Below, one piece after another: positions 11,203 to 24,639 of a stretch of 64,000 nt of DNA. Each line of letters opens with the position of its first letter. Position 1 is the first letter of the stretch. The notes beneath the pieces were generated by a model, which was not told the origin of the DNA, did no database searches, and saw nothing but the letters and a program-made list of their open reading frames with translations. The DNA comes from Cliona cf. orientalis (taxonomy: Eukaryota; Porifera; Demospongiae; Clionaida; Clionaidae), in contig OZ005692.1 in the NCBI GenBank assembly GCA_963930775.1, positions 4,698,135 to 4,762,134 of the forward strand. The letters are read 5' to 3'. A program made the position numbers and the translations under genes.

Positions 11203-12207
11203 AGTTTTCCCATATGTTTGTATAGGGAAGCCATGCGTTTGCAATGTTTTCCGCCCACGCGCTACGTGAAAAACGGGGAATCCCCGTTAGGCACGCGCAC
11301 ACAAACGTAACGACCTTTACCTACTTTGGTCAATATTGAAGTATAGGGTGCCTGCTTGCATTGTATGGCTCTACTAAGCATCCAGCTCAACTATGTGGCG
11401 GTTTTGGACAGTTTTTTTTTTCTGCTTAGTGTTCTGGTCTCCTTGAAAAAAAAAAAAAAAAAAAAAAAAAAAGCTTAATTAGGCCTAATTAAGCATGTGG
11501 GCGTGTTCCTGGCACTGTGTGGAGTGTGTGCATGTGCGTTAATGCAGGTTTTATTGCTTCCGATTGGGCGTGGCTTCACGGGCCAGTGCTTGGATATCGG
11601 CGCCTAAGACTTGACCTCGGCGATAGGTGGGCGTGTCCCGGATGCGGTGGTGACCTTTGAACCCTGCCAGGAGGCTTTGGGGGCGTGGCAGGAGGTCAAA
11701 GGTGAGTCCATGTCATTTAATGGGGCACTGTACGCCGGTGCGATCGAGGGGACCGTACGGCTGGACGGAAGCTGACGATGGTTTGAAGCGGATGTGGTTG
11801 CGATGACGTGGTGTTACTCCGCCCACACAGGAAATGAGGTGAGCTCTGGTGTGGGCGGTGTGGCAGAACGGCCTCTAAGTATTTGTGTGTGTTTTGGCCT
11901 TGAGGAAGCTGTGGGTTTTAATTGGGATTGATTGTGGGCTTCCGGTGGACATCCGGTGGCCAGTCGGCACTTGATTGAGAATGGTGGTCCTTGAGGCACA
12001 GGGTGGTGCTGTTTTGGGCGTGGCCTGGCCCCTCCCTTCCGGCTCGGCTTCCGGTCCATGGAGGATATTAAATGAACACTTCCGGCTCTAGCAGCCACAC
12101 CCCTGAGACCTGTGCAATTAAAAGGGCGTGGTTACCCAACATGCACCTCACTAATGACTTTGATGTGGTTTAGGTGTCATATCCCCACCTCACGCCCACG
12201 CAATTAA
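11157..12207 (-). mobile_element. Dispersed composite repeat, copy 1 (truncates the beta-helix gene)
   Basis: Nearly the whole stretch recurs inverted at 42599-43640. It has two modules: a ~290-bp unit (11157-11445) matching the tandem units at 43.4-44.3 kb, then a poly(A) tract (11446-11472) and a ~735-bp GC-rich module ending TGACATATCCCC-like sequence and CACGCCCACGCAATTAAA. A 94-residue proline/basic reading frame (12098-11814, minus) is preserved in both copies, but its coding status is doubtful. The poly(A) junction suggests a retroposed or chimeric element. Confidence 0.75.
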
Positions 12208-12284
12208 ATGGTACCTTAAAACTTATCTACTGTACACAGTATATGGCATAGTAGAAAGCTTAATTTGCATACAGGAGACTATAC

Positions 12285-12433
12285 CTGCCCATGATCCATA
12301 TTTCTTGAGATTTATTCTTGATATTCCCAGAGGATCCAGGAACAAGGCACAAAAGTCACCAGCAAGAGCCTTTAGAGCTCTCAACGTCAACCAAGACAGC
12401 CATAGAATACCAATATAAACTGCAGCCACATTC
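12285..12433 (-). pseudogene. Orphan N-terminal exon of an HSD17B12-like dehydrogenase (copy C)
   Basis: Bordered by CACAG acceptor and GTATAG donor. It reads GILWLSWLTLRALKALAG, a membrane-anchor-like hydrophobic start, then PLGISRINLKKYGSWAG, which precedes the Rossmann segment in very-long-chain 3-oxoacyl-CoA reductases. The reading frame is intact. No further exons follow on the minus strand, because the dispersed repeat at 11.2-12.2 kb begins immediately. It is 75-90% similar by eye to exons at 25729-25878 and 35065-35209. Confidence 0.75.
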
Positions 12434-12739
12434 CTGTGGTACAAGGACCAAAGAAGCCTCAGCTAATGACATGCTAAGCTAGATCTATTGATTTTACTAC
12501 CTGTAGGAACAGAAACGTTCGGAAAAGAAGAGACCTAGACTATTCCTTCACGAACGAGATCCATCTGTACATTTTGGGGCGGAGATTATGCATGTGATCG
12601 CAGACGAGCCACACCCTTTATGCGCATGCGCACCTAGCAGCTAAACTGTGCCTGTGTTTATCATCAGTCTAGTCCCGTTCCCCGCCCCAAAAAAGAAAGG
12701 GAAAGGGGCGAGACTAGTGGGCATATTATTATAGATTTC
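12434..12739 (+). promoter_or_regulatory. Presumed upstream region of the ankyrin-Roc gene
   Basis: About 300 bp between the orphan dehydrogenase exon and the ATG. It contains an imperfect GC-rich inverted repeat (CTAGTCCCG...CCCGCCCC against GGGGCGAGACTAG, 12668-12716) only about 25 bp before the start codon, and ATATTATTATAG just upstream. No clear TATA box was recognised. The inverted repeat may be a small MITE end. Confidence 0.4.
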
Positions 12740-15700
12740 ATGTATATGCATTCAAAGGTTCCCGAGTTCAGCTATATGTCGACGGCGGATGACTCTCTGT
12801 ACTGGGCTTGTTTTCATGGCTCCAAACATTGGACTATCGCATTAGCGAGCCAGAATAACGTCAATTATGTACGCCCTAGTATCGGTGATACTCCTCTCCA
12901 TCAAGCCTGTAAACAAGGTTGGTTGGACATTGTCGAGATACTCATTCAAAAGTATGGATGTGATCCTAATGTGGTGACTAAGAGTGATGAAAGTCCACTA
13001 CATTATGCTTGTGTACATCATGGTCACACTGATATTGTTGTGCTTCTCATCGAAAAATATGGTTGTGACCCTAATGCTGTGACTAAGAGTGGTGAAAGTC
13101 TACTGCATTATGCTTGTCGATATGGTAACATTGATGTTATTAAGATACTCATTGAAAAGTATGGTTGTAATCCTAATGTGGTGACTGAGAATAATGAAAA
13201 TCTACTGCATTTTGCTTGTCGATATGGTCACATTAATATCGATGATGTTAAGCTACTTATTGAAAAGTGTGGTTGTGACCCTAGTGTGACAACCAAGAGC
13301 AACCAAACTCTATTGCATTATGCTTGTCAATATGGTAACTTAAACATTGATTTCATAAAGTATCTTATCAATAAGCAGCACCTAAATCCATTAATCAGAG
13401 ATAATATCAACCAATCAGAACCTCTTGATTACGCTGTAAACAATAACAAACCTTCCATTGCTGTATACCTCTGCCAGTGTATATCCTCAGACGAGATGTT
13501 AAGTCCAAACAGAATTAAGACGACTGTCAATCTCATTAAATTTATCTTAAGGACTGATAGTATCGTAATCGGTAGCATTGAGGATCGAATGTGGAAAACT
13601 GCCAGTGGGGACAATATTCTTCAACTTGTGGGTAATTCCAAGATGCATATAGCACATATGCCATCAGCAGTACTATTAATGTCAATTTCTCATAATGCCA
13701 GTTGTATTAGTGAATATTTTAAACCTGATTTGAGGACAGCTGATGGTGATACTATCTTTCAATTGGTGTGCCAATCTGAGACTCTTGTATCACAAATCTC
13801 TTCAGTAGTGATGATGAAGTGGTTAATTGACTCCACTGATCTCAATGACATGAAAATTGATACAATGTCATTAAAAGGGACTACAGCAGATGGTGACAAT
13901 TTCCTTGAACTAATATGTCAGTCTGAGAAATGCTTAATACAAATATCTTCCACAGTATTTTTGAAATGGTTAAGGGAGAATATTCTTCACTCTGTGACTA
14001 TAGCCATACCCGACTATAAGACAGCTGATGGTGATACCCTCCTTCAACTCATACTGCAATCAGAAATGTCCATATCAAGAATTTCTTCACAGATGCTATC
14101 AAAGCTATTGAGTAATAGCAAGAAGATAACTATCAATGAAATGAAAAATGTTAATCCAAATTGGAAAACAGTGGATGGAGCTCATTTTCCTCATGTTCTC
14201 TGCCTATCCAACATTGAGAATGACAAAGTAACTGAGCTAGTACAATATTATATAATGGAGAATGGTTGGAATCCAGATACTTTGGATGGTGAAGGAAATA
14301 CTGTCCTTCATTTTGCTTGCCGAACTGATAAACTTGCTTTAGTGTCATATTTAATCGATCAAGCTCATTGCAATCCAAATGTAGAAAACCATGAGAAGAG
14401 TTTGCCTGTTGATTTGATAACAGATTTGGAAGGTACTAATTATCTTTGTCAACATTATCAAGTGTCAGTACCTTCAAAGACAATTAGCAAATGGCTGAAC
14501 AACCAATTCTTGATTAATGATACAACAATGTTACAATCTTTGGTGAGTAGACTTAAAACCATAACTAATGATGGAAGCACTCTACTGCATGACACTGTGG
14601 CCATGGCGTGCACATCAAAAAGGTTGTTTGAATATCTACTCACAGAATGTCACTGTGATCCTAATTGCTTGGATAGTAAAGGGCGAATGCCACTTCAGTT
14701 GACTTCTGATTCAGAGATCATGAAGATACTTGTTGAACATGGTGCCAGAATAACAACTGATATTTTATTTAAAGTAATAATATCAGTGTATATAACAGAG
14801 TTTACAGCAGTTGATTTATTTACCATCTCATCAAGAAAAAGAACAATGTTATGGAATCCTACAGATGTAAACAGAGATGGTGATAATGCTTTAGAACTTG
14901 CTGATGCTCACAATAAGCCAGAAGTTGTTACTTATTTGCTCACAGAAGCTAAACGTGATCCAAGTGCAAACTATCTTTTTAATTCACTACTGGAGGTAAC
15001 AAGAAATTTGAAGATTGCTAAGTTACTTATTGAAAGTGGAGCAAGAGTAACTCCAAAGTTAGTACTCAGACTTGTGTCTATGGAAAGTGAACCAAACAAA
15101 TGTTCATTAATCAAACTATTATTAACAACCTGGAACCCTGATGATGCAGATGAGGATGGTTACTCTGCCCTTCACCTTGCTTGCAAAGCTGACCACCCTA
15201 CCACTGTAAACCTCTTACTCTCTGTAGCTCAGTGTGACCCAAATATCAAGAGTAAAAATGAAGAAGTGCCAATTCAGTTGACTTCAGATTTAAGGATCAC
15301 GAAAACACTTGTTGAGCATGGTGCACAATTGACAACAGATGTTGTATTTAAACTAATATCAAAGTATCACACAGATTCTAGAGTAAGTGAATTATTTGAA
15401 ATCTCAATAACAAGAGAAACAATGCTAAGAAATCCCAATTATTTGAACAGTGATGGCTACACTGTTCTTCATCTTGCTTGTGAAGCTAAATGTGTTATCA
15501 TAGTAACTTACTTACTCTCTGTAGCTCACTGTGATCCAAACATCAAAGGAGGTATTGATGGCTACACTGCTCTTCATCTTGCTTGCAAAGCAGAAAATTC
15601 TACTATAGTGAATCATTTACTCTCTGTAGGTCACTGTAATCCAAACATCAGCAGCAATAATAATGAAGTGCCACTTCAATTGACAACAAATTCAGAAATC

Positions 15701-18700
15701 ATTAAAGATCTCATAAGACATGGAGCCAAAACAAGCATTATGTATAAATCTTACAAAAAAGCTCTGGGAACAAATAAGCCACTCCAACCTCCAGTCAAGG
15801 TGTTTGTTGTTGGAAATCCATCAGTTGGGAAAAGTACCCTTACTGCAGCACTCAAGACTGAGAGAGGGATTATTGCTCAATTTTTTTCTTCAGGGAGAGT
15901 CACTGGAGTTGATGAAAAGACAGTTGGAATAGTACCACATGACTTAGAGAGTGGACATTTCGGCCGTGTTACACTGTATGACTTTGCAGGTCATAGAGAA
16001 TTCTACAGTAGCCATGCTGCTCTTCTTCAGACTGCTATACAGTCCACTCCTCCAATATTCCTTCTTGTTGTCAATCTTTCTGAAGATGATAATGAAATTA
16101 TCAAAAATATTCTTTATTGGATATCGTTTCTAGAAAATCAATGTGCTTCTGTCACTTGTAAACCCCATATCATTCTTATTGGTAGCCATGCTGACACTTT
16201 GAAAGGAGGCGATCCCAAGGATAAAGTAAAGACTATTGATGCAAAGTGCTTCACCTATATGAAGTATATTGGATTTGTTGCTATGAACTGTCAGTTACAT
16301 GAATCAACAGGCATGAGTGATTTGCGCCGTTTATTGATCAAAAATTGTCAAGAACTACGAATACGTGAACCAATTACATTCAATGCTCATTGCTTTCTCG
16401 TCTATTTGATAGACAAATTCATAAATTGCACAGCTGTTACTGCTGCAGCAGTTACGATGAAAACTATTTCAGAAACAATAAAGAATCAACAATCAAAGGA
16501 AGGAGTATTGGAGTTCCTTCCCACAAATTTTGATGCACTTTACAAAATCTGCTTGGAGCTTAATGATAGAAGCCATATCTTATTATTAAAGGACAGAATG
16601 GCCGTTGAAAACAGTTTAATTATCATTAATAAAGAATTTCTGCTTTCTAAAGTACCTGGTGCTGTTTTTGCTCCAAAAGGCTTTAAGCAATACAATGAAT
16701 TGTGTACTAATACTGGTGTAGTACCTTTGTCAAAAGTCACAAGCTGGCTTTCTGAAGTTGATAAAGTTCGCAAGAAAGATGTAGATAGTCTGATTTCCTT
16801 TTTAACTCACCTTGAATTCTGTCAAGAAATTTCAGATCAAGCTCTTCACCAGCTCATATCTGAACAATATCCCCAAGTATCTGGTGAGCGCTATTACTTG
16901 TTTCCCGGCTTAATCTCCTTAAAAGCTGATGACTCTGTATGGAAAATGCAATCAACTATGTATGACTGTAACTTTGGATGGATTTTGAAATGTATTCATC
17001 GGGAACAATTCTTCAGCTCTCGGTTTTTACAAGTTCTACTATTGAGGCTAGCCTTCTCTTTTGCTCTTGAAGCATCATGTGACATAGCTAGTCAGAGTAT
17101 TGATCCAGGAATTCGTCGAAATTGCCATTTATGGAAGAATGGAGTATTTTGGGGGAGTGTGTTTGGCATGCAGACCCTAGTCGAAGTCACATCAGATAAC
17201 AAATCTGTCATCTTTTTAGCACGCTTCCGAAAAGCAAATCTCTTACAGTGCATCCATCTTCGATCAGCTGTCATCAGCACCATTCTGCAATGCAAAGAGC
17301 AATTTTGTCCGAGAGTTATTATAACCGAGTCATTTATTGACTCCTCTTCACCTCTCCAGTATCCATTAAATCCTAAAGACACTATTAATCATACTTGTTC
17401 ACTCCAAAACCTGACTGCAGCTGTTGTAAGAGCTGACTGTAGGCATCCAGATGTTGTATTTCCATTTTGCACGGTTCCTGCCAAAATTATTTTGTCATTT
17501 GAGCCTTATCTTGAGATGAATTTACCCACTATTCAAGAGTTATACAATGAGAAAAACGAAAATGAAGTGATTAAAAATAACTTTTTTGCCAAATTCGTTC
17601 AAAAAGCGACAGATAAACTAAGCTACTTGATTAAAGAGGTTTCAGGAAGTTCAACAAGTAGTAACAGTGAAAATCAGCTTTATCAAGATCTATTGAGATG
17701 GAGAGATAGTGATAAGACTAATAAGAAAACGTACAAACAACTTCGTCAAACAGTGGATCAATACAGTGTCTTTGCTGGAAGAAATGTACTGGTAAGTTAT
17801 AACTAAAACTTGCAGTTGGAACATGTGTTAATTAATTTTTTGTGAACTCTGAAAATTCAATAGGAACTAGCAGGGAAACAACTAAAGCTTCCCAAAGCAG
17901 CCACTGTAGATGAAGAGGAGGAAGAGAAACAGCAATGCAAACTAAAACCACATAGTGAGATATGATCATGACTGCCATACAATAATTATTAGTGTTAGCC
18001 AACTGTTTTACAGGTAGTGCACCCAAGTTGCATGAACTTCAACTACTCAAACTCCCCAATGGAACTGAACTTAGAATCTTGAGGGAAGTGGCTCCTGAAT
18101 GGGATGAAGTTGCTGTGGCTTTAGGCTTTGATGGAGCCAGGATTAAAACAATTAAGATGGGTGCACACTATCAACCAAGAGAAGCATGTCTTGAGATGTT
18201 CACCGAGTGGTTAAATGGAGGTCATGACCTTCAGCCTCCAACATGGGATGTTCTCATTCAATCCTTAACAGCAGCGAATCTAACGGAAATAGCCGACATA
18301 TTAAGTTGTACAATTGAGATTGTAAGTTTCAACCTAATACAGCTAGCTATTATAATAAAAACATACAACTCTTTCAATAATTATTAATCAAATTTTTAAT
18401 GTATAGGAAGCTGAAGATGATAATGATAGTATCTCATCTTTTGTGGTAGTAGACATTGAGTCTCAAGAAATATCATCCACTGCTGATTCTGATATGAAAA
18501 CGAAAGGTATTATAATTCTATTCAACGTCCTATAATAATTATAATAATTTTCTTGTGTGTGCATGTTTCGTTCATGTAAAATCTTTTATTGCTACGTGCA
18601 TACGTACCTAGCTACAGCAGAATTATCTTCAAAATGTGATAAAAAGGAGTCCCGTACAGTTAATCGGAACATGGAGGGCAAACTGACTGGGGCACGGTCA

Positions 18701-19096
18701 CAAAAAGAGCAAGGTAGTGCTGCTCTCTATTGCAATAAAATTTATAATAATAAAGTTTACACAATAATACACTTATTAGGCTCAGGCATTAGTACAACAC
18801 TTAATATCAAAGCTCTTGAGGTACTAGAAGGTCATGGGGGGAGAAAGGTCAGAGTTGTTGATAGCATAGGGTCTGAGTGGAAGGAGGTGGCCAAAGCACT
18901 GGACATGGGACAAGAAGACATTGACATGATCAAGAGCAGACATTCAGATCATGATGAGGAAGCATGCCGTGAGATGCTAGCCACATGGTTAGAAGGCAAT
19001 AATGGTGAGGTATCCTGGACTGCACTCACTCAGGCTTTGATTGATGCTGGACTACCACAATTAGCTGATAGTTTGAAGGATGTTCTAAATTTGTGA
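12740..19096 (+). CDS. Ankyrin-repeat / Roc GTPase / double death-domain protein
   Basis: Six exons join in frame: 12740-17791, 17864-17954, 18014-18321, 18407-18506, 18621-18713 and 18780-19096, giving 1986 residues with GT/AG borders throughout. A second in-frame ATG lies 12 codons in. Order: ankyrin repeats (about 45-240, e.g. GDTPLHQACKQGWLDIVEIL); a block of TADGDT-type repeats (about 285-480); more ankyrin-like repeats (about 510-1000); Roc GTPase with P-loop GNPSVGKST at 1025, DFAGHREF at 1081 and GSHAD at 1148 in the NKxD position; a COR-like region to about 1600; an acidic linker; death domain 1 (EWDEVAVALGF...) and death domain 2 (EWKEVAKALDM...). The layout recalls DAPK1 and other Roco proteins, without a kinase. 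A cytosolic signalling scaffold is likely; an innate-immune or cell-death role is inferred from the fold combination. No lesion was seen. Confidence 0.92.
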
Positions 19097-19740
19097 TTAT
19101 CATTAATAGGTTGTGTAGATGTAGCTATAATATAATATAGTAACTAATTAAATATTCAATAGCCCCAAATCCCAGAATCTTGTTTATATGAATAGCTACA
19201 ACCAATAGTATACCCTGGTAGTTACTAAATTGAATGCCTACGATATTGAAATGTTTTACTGGTAATAATGTATTTTTGGTATTGCCCCTTTATATTAGCA
19301 TAGGATGTTATATCACCGGTCTGTAATTTTAATTTTAGTATCAATTTTACGTATAATAAATTCATGAATCAGGAATACTAGTATCGTGAGCCATAACTAC
19401 TGTACTTGTATATATTATGACATTAATTAATTTTGTGTAAAGTATTAATTTATCAATATCATTATTATTGTGTATACTTGACAGCAGGAAAATGAAATTT
19501 TCATCGGGTCTAATTTTCACAGACACACACAATCATACACTGCAATTATGCTTAGTAGCTATAAATTTAGTATATTATGTGTTTCAAATTTGCTTTTGCA
19601 ATTATGACATTGTAGTTGATGATTGTGAAAATTGGACCCTTTGAAGACTTTCTACAATTATACTGTAACTATAAAATAATTACTAAATTAATACTGCCCA
19701 CTATAATAATAAAATTATAATGTATATACTATCATCAACG
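19097..19740. other. AT-rich intergenic stretch with an imperfect inverted repeat
   Basis: No gene seen. Around 19506-19530 (GGGTCTAATTTTCACAGAC) and 19618-19645 (GATTGTGAAAATTGGACCC) form an imperfect inverted repeat with a ~100-bp loop, possibly a small MITE or a convergent terminator region. Confidence 0.45.
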
Positions 19741-20856
19741 TCATTTAGCCTTGGATTTCCATTTCAGGTAGTGTGCTCTGCCCGCTTTCATCATCTTCCA
19801 CACTAGACAATCCATGATGAACGATGGCAGCAGGGAACTTATACATCCCTATAGCATGAGAGAGAGGGAGGAAGAGAGAGATGGGGGGAGAAGGGAAAGA
19901 GAGAGGGAGGGAGGGGTAAGATCGAGAGTCAGTACACGGTCGAAGAGGGCAAGGATCATAAACCTGAATTTCATGTGAAATATTGCTGTAGGTGAATTTC
20001 TTGATGCCAATGGTAGTCACAGCTGAGCAGGTGAACTGAATAGCATCAGCTATCCAGAAGTTAGAGTGACGAAAAGGAGTCATTGGCGTCGCCACAAAGA
20101 ATGGCATCACACACTGATTAATATGGTGATCGTATGCAGGGATAATATTGATCAGTACGTACTAAGTGAGTGATACAATAATACATGTACACGAATATAC
20201 AGCATACAGTTAGATGAACTTGGAAAGCTTGTCATAGTGAGATATAATAATATTATGTGTTCTAAATAATGCCCACCTTGTATAAAATTATACGGCGGTA
20301 CAGTGTGCATGGGCCTCAGTGTCCACACTGCATGATCCCAGTTCATTATCAACAACCAACCTGAACAGTGATGCCTTCACTGCTGTACTCCTTACTCAGA
20401 CCCTCAGAGAAAGAATTGATAAAACTCTATTGGCGCACAAATAAAGTTTCACTGGGTGAAATTTCTGCATGCCGGCTGTAAAAAACTATGGTAGGTATAA
20501 TAATAATTTAAAAGTGTACCTAAGTGGCTGCATAGCACATGAACATGGGAGGAGCGAGTTTACTGGAGCTGCTGGAGAGATTCACAATCAGACCATTCCT
20601 CTTCTCCAACATCTTGGGTAGCAGCAGCTTGGTCATCTAAGCAATATGATCAGGATCAGTATTGAAAAATGATGCAAGACCAATTATTATGATGCATACA
20701 TCCGTAATACATGTACATGCAATAAGTGTAATTAAGCAACCATGTACGTAGCAGGTGTAAACATGGTGCACGCGCTTACCAATTCATTATTACAAGTGAT
20801 TCACCATGTATGTTCATATTGTGGTACCTGTAGTAGTGATTTTCCATGTTTAGAGT

Positions 20857-21004
<148 letters not shown>

Positions 21005-21579
21005 AATCAGTAAAAAAGGAACTACCCCAGTGTTAGTTTACCTGCTTTTAAATAGTATTTAGGCTCGACCTTCAGTAAATTGTGTACCTTTTACAGCAAA
21101 CAAAAGTTGCACAGTACCTGTAGTAACATCCACAAATTTTAAGTCTATTATACTGTGGCATAAGAGAAAAGAGAGAAAGAGAGAGGGATCAGAGGGAGAG
21201 ATTAGAGAGAGAGGGAGAGAGAGTTGGCATGCAAATACTTGGCATGCAAATACTTGCCATGGCGCCACAGCAAAAACAAGTGGGTTATGTTGACCTATAA
21301 TGTGGATTGCCTCAGTTGCACACACTACTTGTCCCATGACAATTCTCAAAATAGCATAAAAATTATTGGCTATAGATATTGCAAAGATTATATCTCATCT
21401 ACATTAATTTTATTATTACATGTATAATATTACTGCAGTGGATGCACAGGATGATCGAGCTTAATTGCCAGTCCATGCATGGTCCAGGTATGTGATACAC
21501 AATCATGGCGTCACCACAGGGGCTGCATGTTAAGTACATGTATATGAAATGTAGCTATAATAATAATTATTAATATATA

Positions 21580-24237
21580 GTGCAACCACGCATGTACTTC
21601 CAAAAAATGTTCGCGTTTGTAACTCGCACAGTTTTTAACGCATCGACGTCATTCTTTTTTTATTGCAAGCGCCTGCCCATGCTCTACACGTTGAATAGCA
21701 TATAAAGATGCCTGCAGTGTTAGAAATGCAGTTTTGCATGTTGCCCGACGATTTTTGCATGCGGTGGCCGCCTATGACATCATTAAATTCATAAATTTTT
21801 CGGCCAGTTACGTCACGCCCCCTTTTACCGCGTGCTTGCCGCGAACGACAGATCGTCAAAGAAGAGTTGTTTTGTGAGCTTTAAACGTGAAAGAACGATG
21901 CCACCGAAGACCAAGAGACAGAGGCAGCTACAGTCAGCCCTGGATAAAGCCAGAGAGTCGAAAAGGAGCCGCGTAACGGACGAAGGACCCAGCGCCAGCG
22001 CTGAGAGTGACGAGATGAGCGGACGACTCGATGCTGACACCAGAGAAGTCGACCTTGCTCAGTTTGTGACGATGTCCGAGGACGCGTTGGACACTGACGA
22101 CGAAGCTGTCGACCCCTCGTTCGATTTGGACAGTAGTCTGAAGTCTGATGTGGAGCATCTGCAAGACAGCTTTTGTGACGATTGGATTTCACACCTTGAG
22201 AGAGAAGACAGGGTGTCTTTAGGTTTGTTCTTGTATTTCCAGCTCTCGAAGCATTTTGATCTTGGGGACACCAAAGCTGCTGAGCTTGCTGGAATGATGG
22301 TGGGAAGGTCAGACAAGACTGTGCGCGAATGGAGGAAGCACTTTGTGGAGGAAGGAGAGATCCCTGAAAGTATTCAGGGTAAATACCAACGGTCGGGTGT
22401 GCTGTGGTCGGATGAGAGCCTCAACAGGAAAGCTACGCAGTACATCAGAGACAATGCTTGTGTAAAGGGAAAGCCTAACCTTACTGTCAGTCAGTTTTGT
22501 CAGTGGGTGAATGACGATCTCCTCCCAAATTAGACCCTTGAGCCGGGATTTCCGAGGAAAGTATCGGTTGAAACGTCGCGTAAATGGATGATCGAGCTAG
22601 GGTTCAATGTCGTACGTAAGAAGAAAGGCACATATGTGGATGGTCACGAGCGCGATGATGTCGTCGAATATCGTAAAACATTCCTGCGTAGGATGGTTTC
22701 CCTCGGATTCCTCAACGAAAGCAACGCGCCGACTGAGGAGGCAAAGAACGCACTTCCGAGTGACATTCGTGCTCCCTTGCCTGAAGTTGCCGAAAAAACC
22801 GTTGTCCTCTTTCATGACGAGTCCACGTTCCAGTCGAATGAAGACCAGCCCACTCTTTGGGCAGAGAAAGGAACGACCGTGATGAGACCAAAGTCAAAAG
22901 GAGCAGGAATTATGGTTTCGGACTTTATCGACGAACACAGCGGATATTTACAACTGACGGACGAAGAGCATGCACGCGCCAAGGAAAGCGACCCGACGAT
23001 ACGTAAGCACGCGCGACAACTGTTCGAATACGGAGAAGGTCGAGATGGATATTGGACATCAGAGAAGTTTATGGCTCAACTCAAGCAAGCGGTAAAGATT
23101 GCGGACGCAAAGTATCCCAAAGCTGACGGATGGCGAGTCGTTTGGATTTTCGACCACAGCAGTTGCCACGCTGCGATGCCTGACGATGCCTTGGACGTAA
23201 ACAAGATGAACGTGAATCCCGGCGGCAAACAGCGAGTGATGCGCGATGGATGGTGGGGTGGAAAGCCTCAGTCAATGAACTTTTCTTTGGGGGTTCCAAA
23301 GGGAATGCGACGTGTACTGGAGGAGAGAGGAGTTGACACACGATCGATGAAAGCAGATGAAATGCGCGCGGCTCTCGGCAGTCATCCGGACTTCAAGAAT
23401 GAAAAGTCCTCCATAGAGCGGTTTCTAATCGAGGAGAAAGGACATATTGTTTACATGTTGCCTAAATTTCACTGTGAACTTAATCCGATCGAGCGTGTGT
23501 GGTCTCAGTCAAAGCGATATACGAAGGCGTATTGCAAGTACAGTATTGTGAGTTTACGCAAAACTATCATCCCTGCCCTTGAAACTGTAAGTTTAGAAAA
23601 TATTCAGAACTACTTTAGAAAGGTTAAACATTACATGTTTGGTTACTTGGAAGGCCTCCCTGGAGGATCTGATTTAGAAAAGCTTGTTAAAGTTTATAAA
23701 AATGTAATTAAGTCACACAGAAGAATTTCTGAACATCAGTAATTTTCTCCCGAATTTGTTTATTATGTTTAATTAGTTGTTTAACACTTATGCATTTTTT
23801 GCTCTGTTAGAAATGTTTGCATACCTATGTACTTGCCTCATGATTATTTTGAGAATTTTCTGTAAATCTTTCAGAAATGACATACCATTTTTGTACACAT
23901 ATGTCTTAATCGATTATAATTTATTATAAATTACAGTTAATGTTAAGACTAAAATTTGGTCTGTTAGGATTTTTGCTTGTGCTGAGAGCTTTCAAATGAT
24001 GCCTTAAGTGTTGAGTTTGGAGCAAGTATGTAGGACTACATAGCAATATAAACAAAATGCCATTTATGGAAGTGTGGTTGATGACGTCATAGGTATGCGA
24101 GCCCCACCCACGCAAAATTATTGCTCTCAGTGGGGAGAAATGATCCTCCAAGTCTTAACCCCTAATAATCATCCATAAGCATGTTACATCAGTAAATGTG
24201 CTTTTGAACATTGTTGGAAGTACAAGGATTGTTGCAC
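21580..24237 (+). mobile_element. Tc1/mariner-IS630-like DNA transposon (2.66 kb)
   Basis: Ends GTGCAACC...TGTACTTCCAA at 21580 and the inverted counterpart TTGGAAGTACA...GTTGCAC ending at 24237 form ~40-bp imperfect TIRs. TATA flanks both ends, consistent with TA target duplication. It carries one transposase gene and about 480 bp of 3' AT-rich sequence. GC content and codon use are clearly higher than the surroundings, suggesting recent arrival or a different source. Confidence 0.85.
21898..23742 (+). pseudogene. DDE transposase (IS630/Tc1-mariner-like) with one nonsense codon
   Basis: A single frame runs from ATG 21898 to 23742, interrupted only by TAG at 22531-22533. The N-terminal basic stretch (MPPKTKRQRQLQ) and acidic linker are followed by a helix-turn-helix (KAAELAGMMVGRSDKTVREW) and the catalytic core: first D in VVLFHDESTFQ, second D in VWIFDHSSCHAA, and E in CELNPIERVWSQSK. 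This matches the DDE_3-type cut-and-paste transposase fold. The reading frame continues unchanged after the stop, so the lesion is young. The lone TAG falls between the DNA-binding and catalytic domains. Confidence 0.88.
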
Positions 24238-24639
24238 TATAGTACATATCCACTACGTATACAGAGGCTGAGGTCAAACACTAATGTCTGTAATATATTA
24301 GTGTACGCCAGCTGATATGAGTCAACCATCATGTAATTTTGAAATTTAACCATGTCACATTCTCAGGCCCTATAGTATTATATTCCCATGTTATGACCGG
24401 GACCCTGCATGCGTGGGGGTCAACGAGGCTATAATAAGGCTGCTTGTGTAGAACACCAGCACACTCATAGGAAAGTCCAACATTGTTTACTGCAGAATAA
24501 TTACATGTACATTATCGATCACAACATTAATACTTAGTCTAGTACATATACAATGTCATGTATACATAATATGATACGCATGTACCGTAAATTGTGAATA
24601 TTTCATCATTAAAATATTTTTTGACAGCCTACCTTTTAT

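Noticed and set aside
11814-12098. A 94-residue conserved protein in both composite repeats
   Set aside because: Conservation is explained by the overall near-identity of the repeat copies; the composition (Pro/Arg/Ser) and lack of domains do not support coding. Not listed as a gene.
19856-19920. Possible regulatory purine tract
   Set aside because: It is an impure GA/GGA microsatellite in a dehydrogenase intron.
23924-24151. Minus-strand 75-codon frame in the transposon 3' part
   Set aside because: No domain, no splice context, AT-rich; within transposon non-coding sequence.
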